Shown piece by piece: positions 1-7,564 of a DNA stretch of 33,446 nt. The notes under the pieces are model-generated. The model did not search any database, was not told the origin of the DNA, and saw only the letters and a program-made list of their open reading frames with translations. Positions within the stretch are counted from its first letter, which is position 1. The number at the start of each line of letters is the position of its first letter. The position numbers and the translations under genes are program-made. The stretch is from Alphaproteobacteria bacterium (GTDB taxonomy: Bacteria; Pseudomonadota; Alphaproteobacteria; UBA6615): contig QIGO01000185.1 in NCBI GenBank assembly GCA_003230015.1, positions 1 through 33,446 of the forward strand, read 5' to 3'.

Positions 1-654
1 GTTCAAATGAAGATGGTTCTGCGCAACCGCAACGGTGACGCCAGCACCCGCGAGCTTCGCCTTAGTACCCTCGAGGTCACCGACCCGGGGTTCGGCGACC
101 GCAGCCTCCTTATTTTCGACAAGCCCCGGGATATCGAGGGCACGGCCTTTTTGTCCCACACCCGGGTTTCCGAGCCCGACGATCAGTGGCTCTATCTTCC
201 CGCACTCAAGCGCGTCAAACGCATCTCCTCCGCCAACAAATCCGGTCCCTTCGTCGGCAGTGAGTTCGCCTATGAAGACCTGCTCAGCCAGGAGGTTGAT
301 AAATACCGGTACAAATGGCTGCGCGACGAACCTTGCGGCGACCTCGAATGTTTCGTCTTCGAACGCTACCCGGTCTACGAGAACTCTGGTTACACCAAGC
401 ATGTTGTCTGGGTTGACAAGGAAGAGTACCGCATCGCGCGCATCGACTACTACGATCGCAAGGAGAGCCTGCTGAAAACACTGCTTCTGTCCGACTACCA
501 ACAATATTTGGACAAATATTGGCGCGCCGGCACCCTGGAGATGGAAAACCTTCAAACCGGCAAGAGCACCTCACTGGTATTCAATGATTACCGATTCAAG
601 ATTGGTCTCGATGACAATGACTTTGCTTCCAACCGCCTCAAGCGCGTTCGTTAA
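1..654 (+). CDS. LolA-like outer-membrane lipoprotein-sorting domain protein, 5'-truncated by window edge
   Basis: The reading frame is open from base 1 (Val-Gln before the first Met), so the ATG at 7 is probably internal and the true start lies upstream. What remains, about 215 residues, looks like the C-terminal part of the LolA-like family annotated as 'outer membrane lipoprotein-sorting protein': the opening KMVLRNRNG, a beta-rich body with W-L-Y-L-P-A-L-K-R, and GSEFAYEDL are typical. Members are periplasmic, often encoded beside RND/MMPL exporters, and probably bind a lipid. The next gene starts 15 bp downstream and encodes a putative outer-membrane barrel, so the two are likely co-transcribed. 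No signal peptide is visible because the N-terminus is missing. The family is fairly secure; the cargo is unknown. Confidence 0.8.
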   Translation, partial: VQMKMVLRNRNGDASTRELRLSTLEVTDPGFGDRSLLIFDKPRDIEGTAFLSHTRVSEPDDQWLYLPALKRVKRISSANKSGPFVGSEFAYEDLLSQEVDKYRYKWLRDEPCGDLECFVFERYPVYENSGYTKHVVWVDKEEYRIARIDYYDRKESLLKTLLLSDYQQYLDKYWRAGTLEMENLQTGKSTSLVFNDYRFKIGLDDNDFASNRLKRVR

Positions 655-669
655 CAGCCGCGCGTCTAG

Positions 670-1947
670 ATGTCCCGATCTCCGAGCACATCCGCCAACA
701 TGTCGCGCTGGGCACACTCCCCTACGGGCCTCGGGTTAGCGGGGGAGAGCCTTCTATTGCTGGCTCTTGCGGTCCTGACCGCCACTGCCGCCGCCTCGGC
801 GGGTGAACTCGATATCGAAGGCTCAATCGCGCCCGAATTACGGCTATTTCCCAACAAACCGGCCTTTGCCGGCCAGGATAGCACCACGCTTTCCCCCTCG
901 ATCGCCTTTCAAGTGGAAGTTGTGTATGAGACGGAGAGTGGTAACGACCGTCTGACATTCTCTCCCTTTGTGCGCCTCGACGCCGACGACAACGGCCGCA
1001 CCCACGCCGACATCAGAACCGCCAGCTGGCTCCACATCGCCGATAAATGGGACACCGTAATCGGTATCGACAAGGTATTTTGGGGTGTTACCGAAGCGCG
1101 CCACCTCGTCGACATCATCAACCAGGACGATGCGGTTGAGGACATCGACGGCGAGGACAAGCTCGGCCAGCCGATGATCAACGCCAACCTGCTGTTTGAA
1201 AACACCACGGTCAGCCTGTTCATTCTGCCGGGCTTTCGCGAGCGCCGTTTCCGCGAGGACAGCGCCCGTCTAAGCGGCCGCTTTCCCATCGACGACAACA
1301 ACCCGGTTTTTGAGTCCGGCGCCGGCCGCCGCAACATCGACGTCGCCGCGCGGGTCAGTCAAACCATCGGCGATTGGGATATCGGCCTGTCTTATTTCAA
1401 CGGCACCAGTCGTGAGCCCAGCTTCTTCGCCAGCACCGATAATGACGGCAACACGGTTCTATTCCCCCGCTATGAACAGATCGATCAGATCGGCCTCGAC
1501 CTCCAGCTTACGACGGAACGTATCCTCTGGAAGCTCGAGGCCATTACCCGCAGCGGCCACGGCAGCCGCTTTTTCGCCGCCGTCGGCGGCCTCGAATACA
1601 CCCTCTTTGGCATCTTCGACAGCAACGCCGATCTCGGCCTGCTCGCCGAATATCTCTATGACGGCCGTGACGAACAGGGCGTCCCCCCTACCCTCGCCGA
1701 TGACGACGTCTTTCTCGGCGCCCGCCTTGTCCTCAATGACGAACCCGACACCCAGGGCCTCATCGGCGCCATCATCGACCGCCGCACCCAAGCCACACTA
1801 TTCTCACTCGAGGCCGAGCGCCGGCTCGGCAACGCCTGGAAAATAGAGTTGGAGGGCCGCTTCTTAGTCAATATCCCCGACGATGATCTCGCCGCCGGTA
1901 TCCGCGATGACGACAGTATCACCCTGCGCCTGACGCGCTTCTTCTAA
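670..1947 (+). CDS. Putative outer-membrane beta-barrel protein
   Basis: This is a 425-residue exported protein. An ATG at 700 is an alternative start that places a conventional signal peptide (hydrophobic LLLLALAVLTATAAASA) closer to the N-terminus. The mature part alternates hydrophobic and polar residues with many Asp/Asn/Gly turns and ends in ITLRLTRFF. A terminal Phe on an amphipathic strand is the usual recognition signal for BAM-dependent barrels. It follows the LolA-like gene by 15 bp, and the pair resembles loci in which an RND/MMPL exporter, a LolA-like protein and an outer-membrane protein occur together; that role is inferred. No named porin family was recognised. It converges with the ytoQ gene 29 bp away. 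Confidence 0.7.
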   Translation: MSRSPSTSANMSRWAHSPTGLGLAGESLLLLALAVLTATAAASAGELDIEGSIAPELRLFPNKPAFAGQDSTTLSPSIAFQVEVVYETESGNDRLTFSPFVRLDADDNGRTHADIRTASWLHIADKWDTVIGIDKVFWGVTEARHLVDIINQDDAVEDIDGEDKLGQPMINANLLFENTTVSLFILPGFRERRFREDSARLSGRFPIDDNNPVFESGAGRRNIDVAARVSQTIGDWDIGLSYFNGTSREPSFFASTDNDGNTVLFPRYEQIDQIGLDLQLTTERILWKLEAITRSGHGSRFFAAVGGLEYTLFGIFDSNADLGLLAEYLYDGRDEQGVPPTLADDDVFLGARLVLNDEPDTQGLIGAIIDRRTQATLFSLEAERRLGNAWKIELEGRFLVNIPDDDLAAGIRDDDSITLRLTRFF

Positions 1948-1976
1948 AGCTGTCCGCATAGCTGGCGCCAGGCCCG

Positions 1977-2444
1977 CTAACCCGATAGTTCGCCCGTGAT
2001 CACATAGGACAGCGCCTGCACCACCTGCTCGGGCGTCTCGGCGACCGCAAGGGCGGCGCCATCCACTTCCTTCAGCGCATGAGTGAGACTCGGATCGTGC
2101 AGCGTAATGATCGCTTTGCCCAAGGCCGCGGCGTAACCTGCATCGAAGGCCGCGTTCCACTGCCGGTACTTCTCCCCGAACCGAACCACCACCACATCGG
2201 CCTTGTCGATCAAGACGCGCGTACGCACGGCATTCAGCCGCGCGCCTTTATGGTCATGCCAGAACGCCTTCTCTTCGGCGCCAAGGATTTTCACGCCTGC
2301 ATCATCGCTAGTCCCATGGTCGCTCACCGGCCCCGACAGCATGATCGGCAGCCCCGCCGCCGCGACCCCGGCACGAATAACCTCGCGCCAGTCGGAATGA
2401 ATCTCGCCTGATAAATAGACCCGCCAACTCTCCGACTGTTTCAA
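1977..2444 (-). CDS. ytoQ: YtoQ family protein
   Basis: This 155-residue protein matches the YtoQ family, a compact alpha/beta protein resembling nucleoside 2-deoxyribosyltransferase-type folds: WRVYLSGEIHSDWR at the N-terminus, the central DHKGARLNAVRTRVLIDKAD, and WNAAFDAGYAAALGK. Its biochemical function is not established. The start is TTG: a strong GGAGG lies seven bases upstream (complement of 2452-2456), whereas the nearest ATG (2447-2449) is out of frame and terminates after two codons. It lies 14 bp downstream of the MFS gene on the same strand, so the two probably form an operon and the ribosome-binding site sits directly after the MFS stop. Confidence 0.85.
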   Translation of the reverse strand: MKQSESWRVYLSGEIHSDWREVIRAGVAAAGLPIMLSGPVSDHGTSDDAGVKILGAEEKAFWHDHKGARLNAVRTRVLIDKADVVVVRFGEKYRQWNAAFDAGYAAALGKAIITLHDPSLTHALKEVDGAALAVAETPEQVVQALSYVITGELSG

Positions 2445-2458
2445 CGCATTACCTCCAA

Positions 2459-3667
2459 TTATTCTGCCGCGACCGCGTCACTATCGCGCCGTGCCGGTCC
2501 CGCCGACGGCAACAGCGAGACCACCAGGACAACCGCTGCCGCCGCCGTCCCCAACAACATGAACAAGACCTCGAAACTACCGGTGCGGCGCTGTATCAAC
2601 GCCACCAGTTCAATCGCCAAGGGCGCCAACCCGAACGCCAGCACGAACTTCGCGCCAAACGCCAGACCGTGGTATTTGGCCGGCGTAAAATGAGCCAGCA
2701 ACATATTCTCGGCCGGCAATGACGCCGCGTTGCTCGAAACCAGGAACAGCGCCAGCAGCACCAGCGGCGCCCCGCCGATCTGTGCCATCAGCCACAACAA
2801 CGGCGCCTGCAGCACCCAGCTCATGATATAAACGAGTTTAAGCGGCAACCGATCGGACAACGCCCCGCCCAGGAGTTGGGCAAGGGCCGAAAACGCATAC
2901 ACCGCGAACACCGACGCACCGACACCGAACACACGGTCGTCGAAAAAATCCGACAGCCGCCCGGCAAACAATTTTGGCATCACCGTTTGCATGGATTGGA
3001 AAACGATCCCGGTGACCGAAACCGTCAGCAGCAAAATTACCACGGCGCGGACACGGCCGTCATAGCCAGCCGATTTCTGCGCCACGGGCGCCGCCTTGGC
3101 CTCGCGTATCCGGCCTGTTACCACGAAACCCAGCATCACCAGACCCGTCACGACGCTGCTCGCGCCGGGTATGATAAACGCCGCCCGCCAACTCAACAGG
3201 TCGATCAGCCCACCCGATACCAGTGCCGCCAGCCCAACGCCGAGAAGACCGAATATGCCGTTCAAAGCCAACGCCATGCCGACACTGCGCCGCGCCGAAC
3301 GGATGACCCAGGGAATACCCACCGGGTGATAGATCGCCGCGAACGCGCCGATACCGGCCAGCGTCAGCAGCATACTGCCCGGCCCGTCCGCCAGCCCCGA
3401 AAGGATCGCGGTCACCCCCATGCCAAGGAAAAACACCACCATCATGCCCGGCGCGCTCCACCGGTCGGCAAGCCAGCCCGCCGGCAGCGCCAGTACCCCG
3501 ACCAGCAAAGCCGCCGGCGTCCACAGCCGGATCAGTTCGTAGAATGGTTGATCCCACACACCCTCGATGGCGATCACGATGGTGAAGTAGAACGCCGTGA
3601 ACATATGAATATAGGCATGGCCGATACTGGAGAAGATCAGCGACAATCGTGACGACGTTTTATCCAC
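2459..3667 (-). CDS. MFS transporter
   Basis: This 402-residue integral membrane protein has about twelve hydrophobic segments and a loop-2 motif AGWLADRWS (a GxLaDrxG-like signature of the Major Facilitator Superfamily). The segment AAIYHPVGIPW resembles the fosmidomycin-resistance-like (Fsr) branch, so efflux of a small molecule is possible, but the substrate cannot be read from sequence. The start used is GTG at 3667, giving MDKTSSRLSLIF before the first membrane segment; no strong ribosome-binding site supports it. It is divergent from the VOC gene (43 bp between starts) and followed at 14 bp by ytoQ, with which it is probably co-transcribed. Confidence 0.85.
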   Translation of the reverse strand: MDKTSSRLSLIFSSIGHAYIHMFTAFYFTIVIAIEGVWDQPFYELIRLWTPAALLVGVLALPAGWLADRWSAPGMMVVFFLGMGVTAILSGLADGPGSMLLTLAGIGAFAAIYHPVGIPWVIRSARRSVGMALALNGIFGLLGVGLAALVSGGLIDLLSWRAAFIIPGASSVVTGLVMLGFVVTGRIREAKAAPVAQKSAGYDGRVRAVVILLLTVSVTGIVFQSMQTVMPKLFAGRLSDFFDDRVFGVGASVFAVYAFSALAQLLGGALSDRLPLKLVYIMSWVLQAPLLWLMAQIGGAPLVLLALFLVSSNAASLPAENMLLAHFTPAKYHGLAFGAKFVLAFGLAPLAIELVALIQRRTGSFEVLFMLLGTAAAAVVLVVSLLPSAGPARRDSDAVAAE

Positions 3668-3710
3668 GGCTCAAACAGCTTTCCCGGCAGCGGCCACCAA
3701 GGGACCATCC

Positions 3711-4094
3711 ATGATCATCGACAGGCTCGATCATTTCGTTCTTACAGTCACGTCAATTGAGGCCACGAGCGAGTTTTACGCCCGAATTCTTGGCATGCGG
3801 CCCGAAACCTTCGGTGACGGCCGCAAGGCTCTGGCTTTTGGCGGCCAGAAGATCAATCTGCATCAGGCGGCGGCGGAGTTTCTGCCCAAGGCGGCGCGCC
3901 CGACCCCCGGCAGTGCCGATTTTTGCCTGATCTCGGCCACCCCGCTGGCCGAGGTAATGGCTCATTTGCAGACTCTCGGCATACCCATAGAGGCCGGCCC
4001 GGTCGCCCGCACCGGCGCCACCGGCCCGATCCGCTCGATCTATCTGCGCGACCCCGACGGCAACCTCATCGAGATCGCGGAATATCAAAAGTAG
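3711..4094 (+). CDS. VOC family (glyoxalase/dioxygenase-fold) protein
   Basis: This single vicinal-oxygen-chelate domain has 127 residues. It opens with IDRLDHFVLTV (candidate metal ligand His8) and ends with LRDPDGNLIEIAEY (candidate ligand Glu121), the usual first and last metal-binding positions of glyoxalase-fold proteins. Proteins of this size act as dimers in lactoylglutathione lyase, fosfomycin/bleomycin resistance or ring-cleavage enzymes. This version resembles the 'virulence protein/glyoxalase' type and its substrate is unknown. The ATG at 3711 has AAGGGA six bases upstream. It is divergent from the MFS gene, so a shared promoter region of only about 43 bp is likely. Confidence 0.85.
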   Translation: MIIDRLDHFVLTVTSIEATSEFYARILGMRPETFGDGRKALAFGGQKINLHQAAAEFLPKAARPTPGSADFCLISATPLAEVMAHLQTLGIPIEAGPVARTGATGPIRSIYLRDPDGNLIEIAEYQK

Positions 4095-4198
4095 CGACCA
4101 CATAACCCGCACCAGCCCTCTGCCGGGGGTTCTCCTTGGCGCCCCCGTGGATCTAATCTAGTCTCATAGCCTGAAATGTCCCACACGGGGCCAAAGGA

Positions 4199-4510
4199 AT
4201 GACAAGGGCGGACAAACCACCGGTTCGGGGCAACGTCATCCCCCTTGAATTACCGCGCCAACCGCAAATTCAATCGACCCCGGCCGTACCGCGCCCCACC
4301 GCCGCTCAGCGCGATTGGTTGAGCCGCGGCCTCTCCCAGCCCAGCGGCAAACTGCCCCTCTTCGACGAACTCGGCGCCCGCATCAAGACCCGGACCATAA
4401 AAAGCTGCATCCGCCAAGGCTGGGCCGAGCCCTGGTTCGACAACCCGCTCAAGCCTGATTGGCTCATCTGCAAATTGACGGCCGCCGGCCGCGAGGCCCT
4501 GCAAGGTTGA
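4199..4510 (+). CDS. Small hypothetical protein, winged-helix-like C-terminus
   Basis: This 103-residue soluble protein was not recognised as a named family. The first 35 residues are Pro/Arg-rich and probably disordered. The remainder (AAQRDWLSRGLSQPSGKLP, then IKTRTIKSCIRQGWAEPWF and a closing LTAAGREAL) has the helix/strand rhythm and final 'LT-x-x-G-R-x-x-L' seen at the end of winged-helix DNA-binding modules such as MarR-like proteins. DNA binding is therefore a possibility only. The start has AAAGGA directly upstream. The gene stands alone between the VOC gene and the convergent SIMPL gene, whose stop is 12 bp away. Confidence 0.6.
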   Translation: MTRADKPPVRGNVIPLELPRQPQIQSTPAVPRPTAAQRDWLSRGLSQPSGKLPLFDELGARIKTRTIKSCIRQGWAEPWFDNPLKPDWLICKLTAAGREALQG

Positions 4511-4522
4511 CCGGAGAGGGGC

Positions 4523-5230
4523 TTACTCCAGTTCAAACACCACCAAGACGTTGACCGACAGCACTTGTTCGCCCGGCATCAGTGGCACCGCGTCGGCAAA
4601 AGCGACTTCGGCCCGAAACGCCCGTTGCGGCAAAGGACCGCCACCCTCCTGTATCGAAAGCACGCGCCCCAGTTCGACCCCGGCAGCCTCTGCCAGCAGC
4701 GCGGCTTTACGGCGCGCATCGGCAATCGCCGCGATCCGTGCTTCATCGAGAGCGGAGCCCGGATCATCCACCCGAAACGAGACGCCGCCAACTTGATTGG
4801 CCCCCAGCCCCACGAGCGTATCGAGGATCGTGCCGGCCAGAGCGACATCACGCAGCCGCACCAGCACCTGATTGCTGACCTGGAAGCCAACCACCGGCGG
4901 CACTTCCGCCGAGCCGGGCTTGCGGCTGCCATAGAGCGGCGACACGGAAAATGATTGTGTCTGTACGTCCGGGGCCACGATCCCGCGCTCGGCCAGCCCC
5001 TCGATGACCCGCCCCACGGCGGCCGAATTTATGCTGAGAGCCGCCTCGGCGGTTTTCGCCTGGCTCACCACCCCGGTCCTGATCTCCGCCAAATCCGGCG
5101 CGACGGTCACTTCCCCGCGCCCGGTCACCGAAATAACCTGATCCGGCTCACTGTCGGCGCGCGCCACCCCGGCCAGCGGCAAGCCCAGAACCAGGCTCAC
5201 CAACAGGGCGCCATACCAATTCCGCTTCAT
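4523..5230 (-). CDS. SIMPL domain-containing (DUF541) periplasmic protein
   Basis: This is a 235-residue exported protein of the SIMPL/DUF541 family. Starting at the ATG at 5230 gives a good signal peptide (MKRNWYGALLVSLVLGLPLAG, cleaved near ARA-DSE) preceded by a GGTGGAG purine run; the longer ORF-track start would run into the tRNA region. Family landmarks are ISVTGRGEVTVAPDLAEI at the N-terminus, VGFQVSNQVLVRLRD in the middle and ALDEARIAAIADARRKAALLAEAAG towards the C-terminus. E. coli YggE and the IRAK-binding protein SIMPL belong here; bacterial members are linked to oxidative-stress tolerance and form ring-like oligomers, but the molecular role is unclear. It sits just downstream of tRNA-Pro on the same strand. 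Confidence 0.85.
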   Translation of the reverse strand: MKRNWYGALLVSLVLGLPLAGVARADSEPDQVISVTGRGEVTVAPDLAEIRTGVVSQAKTAEAALSINSAAVGRVIEGLAERGIVAPDVQTQSFSVSPLYGSRKPGSAEVPPVVGFQVSNQVLVRLRDVALAGTILDTLVGLGANQVGGVSFRVDDPGSALDEARIAAIADARRKAALLAEAAGVELGRVLSIQEGGGPLPQRAFRAEVAFADAVPLMPGEQVLSVNVLVVFELE

Positions 5231-5305
5231 GCTCCACCCATTTTTATGGCCACGCCGGCTCGCACCCGCGAGCCCACCAGAATAGTGGCGAAATGTGGGG
5301 ACAAT

Positions 5306-5382
5306 TGGTCGGGACGCCCGGATTCGAACCGGGGACCTCCACCTCCCCATGGTGGCGCGCTACCAGGCTGCGCTACGCCCCG
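5306..5382 (-). tRNA. tRNA-Pro (anticodon GGG)
   Basis: Read on the minus strand, 77 bases fold as a complete tRNA: acceptor CGGGGCG pairing with CGTCCCG (one G-U), D-stem GCGC/GCGC, anticodon stem CCACC/GGTGG with loop ATGGGGA, and T-arm CCCGG-TTCGAAT-CCGGG. Bases 34-36 are GGG after U33, so it reads the proline codon CCC. Discriminator A and the 3' CCA are encoded. Several ORF-track entries over this region are therefore spurious. It stands between the SIMPL gene and the GntR regulator. Confidence 0.97.
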
Positions 5383-5446
5383 ACCGTGAAGGCCCGGACT
5401 ATAGGCCCGAGCCGCGAAGCTGGCAATGCGCGCAATGCCCCGCTTG

Positions 5447-5482
5447 TGTTCCATCAATGGAATATACTAGTCTATACAAGTA
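5447..5482. promoter_or_regulatory. Candidate regulator operator/promoter region upstream of the GntR gene
   Basis: Two AT-rich symmetric motifs lie 25-60 bp before the regulator start: the perfect inverted repeat TTCCAT-CA-ATGGAA, followed by the pseudo-palindrome TATACTAGTCTATA running into CAAG. HutC-type GntR regulators often bind TTGTATA/TATACAA-like half-sites, and TATACAA is present here. Autoregulation through this site is inferred, not shown. No convincing -35/-10 pair could be assigned. Confidence 0.35.
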
Positions 5483-5506
5483 ACCGGAGACGACAGGAGC
5501 AGCGGC

Positions 5507-6298
5507 GTGTTGCGACAGGTCAAGGGCAATGCCTCGGCACCCCAACCTCTCTACCGGCAGATCAAGGACTATGTCCTCACCCATATGCGCTCGGGTGAAT
5601 GGCCTGCGGGCACGCGTGTCCCCTCTGAAAACCAGCTTGTCCGCCAGCTCGGCGTCAGCCGCATGACCGTCAACCGCGCGTTGCGCGAACTGGAGCAGGA
5701 AGGTTTTCTCTCCCGCCTCCATGGTGTCGGCACCTTCGTCAAGGATCCCCCCCATCAGACCAGCCTGCTGGAGCTGCGCAACATCGCCCAGGAGATCCGC
5801 GACCGCGGCAACAAGCATACCGCCAAAGTCATCCTGCGCGAGGCCATTGCCGCCCCCGACAGCCTCGCGCGTCGTTTCGATACAGCGCCCGGATCGAACC
5901 TTTTCCACATTGTCCTCGTCCATCTGGAGAATGACAGTCCCGTCCAGATCGAAGACCGTCACGTCAATCCCGCCATTGCCCCGCATTTCCTCGAACAGGA
6001 TTTCACCACTCTCACCCCGACCGAATATCTCGTTTCGGTCGCACCGGTTGACGAGCTCGAACATGTCGTCCAGGCAAGCATGCCGACCTTGCGCCAGCAG
6101 GAACTGCTCGACATCGAACCCACCGAGCCATGCCTGGTCTTGAACCGCCGCAGTTGGTCCTGGAACCAGGTCGCCTCGGTGGTCGCCCTGATCTATCCTG
6201 CCAACCGTTACCAATTGCGCGGACGCTACCGCACATCGCCCACGGGCGGCTTCGCCGGGCAAAGCAGGCATGAGCCCCACAAAGTTCACCAAAACTGA
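5507..6298 (+). CDS. GntR family transcriptional regulator, HutC/UTRA type
   Basis: This 263-residue repressor-like protein has an N-terminal GntR winged helix (about residues 14-78: LYRQIKDYVLTHMRSGEWP, PSENQLVRQLGVSRMTVNRAL) and a C-terminal UTRA effector domain (about 95-235, including HIVLVHLENDSPVQIEDRHV and a late LNRRSW). It closely resembles histidine-utilisation repressors (HutC), which bind urocanate, but there are no hut enzymes nearby. It is followed after 30 bp by an ABC importer operon, so it most likely controls uptake of an amino acid or related nitrogen compound. The start is GTG at 5507 with AGGAG upstream. The UTRA ligand cannot be determined from sequence. Confidence 0.88.
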   Translation: MLRQVKGNASAPQPLYRQIKDYVLTHMRSGEWPAGTRVPSENQLVRQLGVSRMTVNRALRELEQEGFLSRLHGVGTFVKDPPHQTSLLELRNIAQEIRDRGNKHTAKVILREAIAAPDSLARRFDTAPGSNLFHIVLVHLENDSPVQIEDRHVNPAIAPHFLEQDFTTLTPTEYLVSVAPVDELEHVVQASMPTLRQQELLDIEPTEPCLVLNRRSWSWNQVASVVALIYPANRYQLRGRYRTSPTGGFAGQSRHEPHKVHQN

Positions 6299-6328
6299 TT
6301 GAATAGGCCTAACAAGGGAGAGGCAACA

Positions 6329-7474
6329 ATGAGACTGATACAAATCGCCACCGGCACGGTGCTGGCCCTGACGCTTTTGTCAGGCGCATCCTATGCCGAA
6401 TCGGTAAAAATCGGCTTTAACGTGCCGCTGACGGGTTTTGCCGCCGCCGACGGCAAGTCCGCTCTCGGCGGTGCCGAACTCGCCGTGGCTCAGGCCAACG
6501 CTGCCGGCGGCATCGATGGCGCTCAGATAGAGCTGGTGGTTTATGACGACCAGGCATCGCCCAAGGAAGCCGTGCCCATAGCCCAAAAGCTCATTGAAAA
6601 GGATGGCGTTTCCGTCGCCGTATCCGGCAGTTATTCCGGTTCGACCCGTGCCGCCGCGGGCATTTTTCAAGAAGCCGGCGTGCCTTACATTTCCGCTTAC
6701 GCCATCCATCCCGACATCACCCGGGCCGGTAACTTCGTCTTCCGCACATCCTTTGTTGGCGAGGTTCAGGGCCGCGCCGGAGCCAAGCTTATCGGCGAGA
6801 GCCTCGGCAAGCAGAAGGTCACGATGATCACGCTGCAGAATGATTTTGGCCAATCCTTGGCTGCCGGATTTAAGGAGGCGGCGTCCAGCTTCAACATCGA
6901 AATCATCTCCGAATATGAATACAGCATCAAGGACCGCCAGTTCGGCCCCATCGTTTCCAAGATCAAGAGTGACAACCCCGACGCCATCTATGCCTCCGGC
7001 TATTTCTTCACCGCCGGGCCGCTGGTCAGCCAGCTTCGCGCCGCCGGCATCGACGTGCCGGTCATCGGTCAGGAGGGTTACGACTCGCAAAAATTCATCG
7101 AGATTGCCGGACCGGCTTCCGAAGGCACCATCATCACCACCTCTCTTGACCGCGACTCGACCTCGGCCGAAACCATGTCGTTCATCGCCGCGTTCGAGGA
7201 GGCAACCGGACAGAAAGTGGACATGGTTGCCGCTTCCGCCCACACGGCTTTGAAGGTCGCCATTGCCGCCCTGCAGGTCGCCGGCCCCCATGACGCCGCG
7301 GCCATCCGCGATGCCATCGCGGCCACCGAACTGACCGCGTCCACCGGCAGTATTTCGTTCAACGACCTTGGCGAGGTCCGCAAGGACGTTCAGGTACAAA
7401 TCGTCAAGGACGGCAATTGGCGCTTTTATTCCGTCATCAGTGACCCGGACTTGCTGGCGCCGCCGACTCTCTAG
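6329..7474 (+). CDS. Branched-chain amino-acid type ABC transporter substrate-binding protein
   Basis: This 381-residue periplasmic binding protein belongs to the LivK/HAAT family. The ATG at 6329, preceded by AAGGGAGAGG, gives a clean signal peptide ending near GASYA-ESV (residue 23). The mature protein starts VKIGFNVPLTGFAA, followed by the family's ANAAGGIDG and VYDDQASPKEAV; the serine-rich VSGSYSGSTRAAAG corresponds to the ligand-contact region around residues 95-110. It delivers the solute to the LivHM permease encoded downstream. Members of this family also carry urea, amides, benzoates and other solutes, so leucine is not assured. A 13-bp-stem hairpin follows the stop, which often lets binding-protein mRNA accumulate above permease mRNA. 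Confidence 0.92.
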   Translation: MRLIQIATGTVLALTLLSGASYAESVKIGFNVPLTGFAAADGKSALGGAELAVAQANAAGGIDGAQIELVVYDDQASPKEAVPIAQKLIEKDGVSVAVSGSYSGSTRAAAGIFQEAGVPYISAYAIHPDITRAGNFVFRTSFVGEVQGRAGAKLIGESLGKQKVTMITLQNDFGQSLAAGFKEAASSFNIEIISEYEYSIKDRQFGPIVSKIKSDNPDAIYASGYFFTAGPLVSQLRAAGIDVPVIGQEGYDSQKFIEIAGPASEGTIITTSLDRDSTSAETMSFIAAFEEATGQKVDMVAASAHTALKVAIAALQVAGPHDAAAIRDAIAATELTASTGSISFNDLGEVRKDVQVQIVKDGNWRFYSVISDPDLLAPPTL

Positions 7475-7480
7475 CGACTT

Positions 7481-7532
7481 AACCTGCCCAGCCCTATCGC
7501 AACGGTTGATCATGCGTTTGGCTGGGCAGGTT
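7481..7532 (+). promoter_or_regulatory. Intercistronic hairpin between binding-protein and permease genes
   Basis: AACCTGCCCAGCC (7481-7493) and GGCTGGGCAGGTT (7520-7532) are perfect inverted repeats of 13 bp around a 26-base loop. No T-run follows, so full termination is unlikely. Position, six bases after the stop of the binding-protein gene and about 30 before livH, suggests mRNA 3'-end protection or partial attenuation, giving more binding protein than permease. The role is inferred. Confidence 0.75.
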
Positions 7533-7564
7533 CCCAACGACGATAGGACAGGCAAGTCGGTGCC

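Noticed and set aside
5293-5598. Plus-strand ORFs (5293-5598, 5295-5483) resembling a short protein with 'GTPGFEPGTSTSPWW'-like start
   Set aside because: They read through the tRNA-Pro gene; this peptide is a well-known artefact of antisense tRNA translation.
6380-7555. 391-aa minus-strand ORF opposite the binding-protein gene
   Set aside because: Pure shadow of the strongly supported binding-protein gene; composition is antisense-like with no domain, and high GC keeps the frame open.
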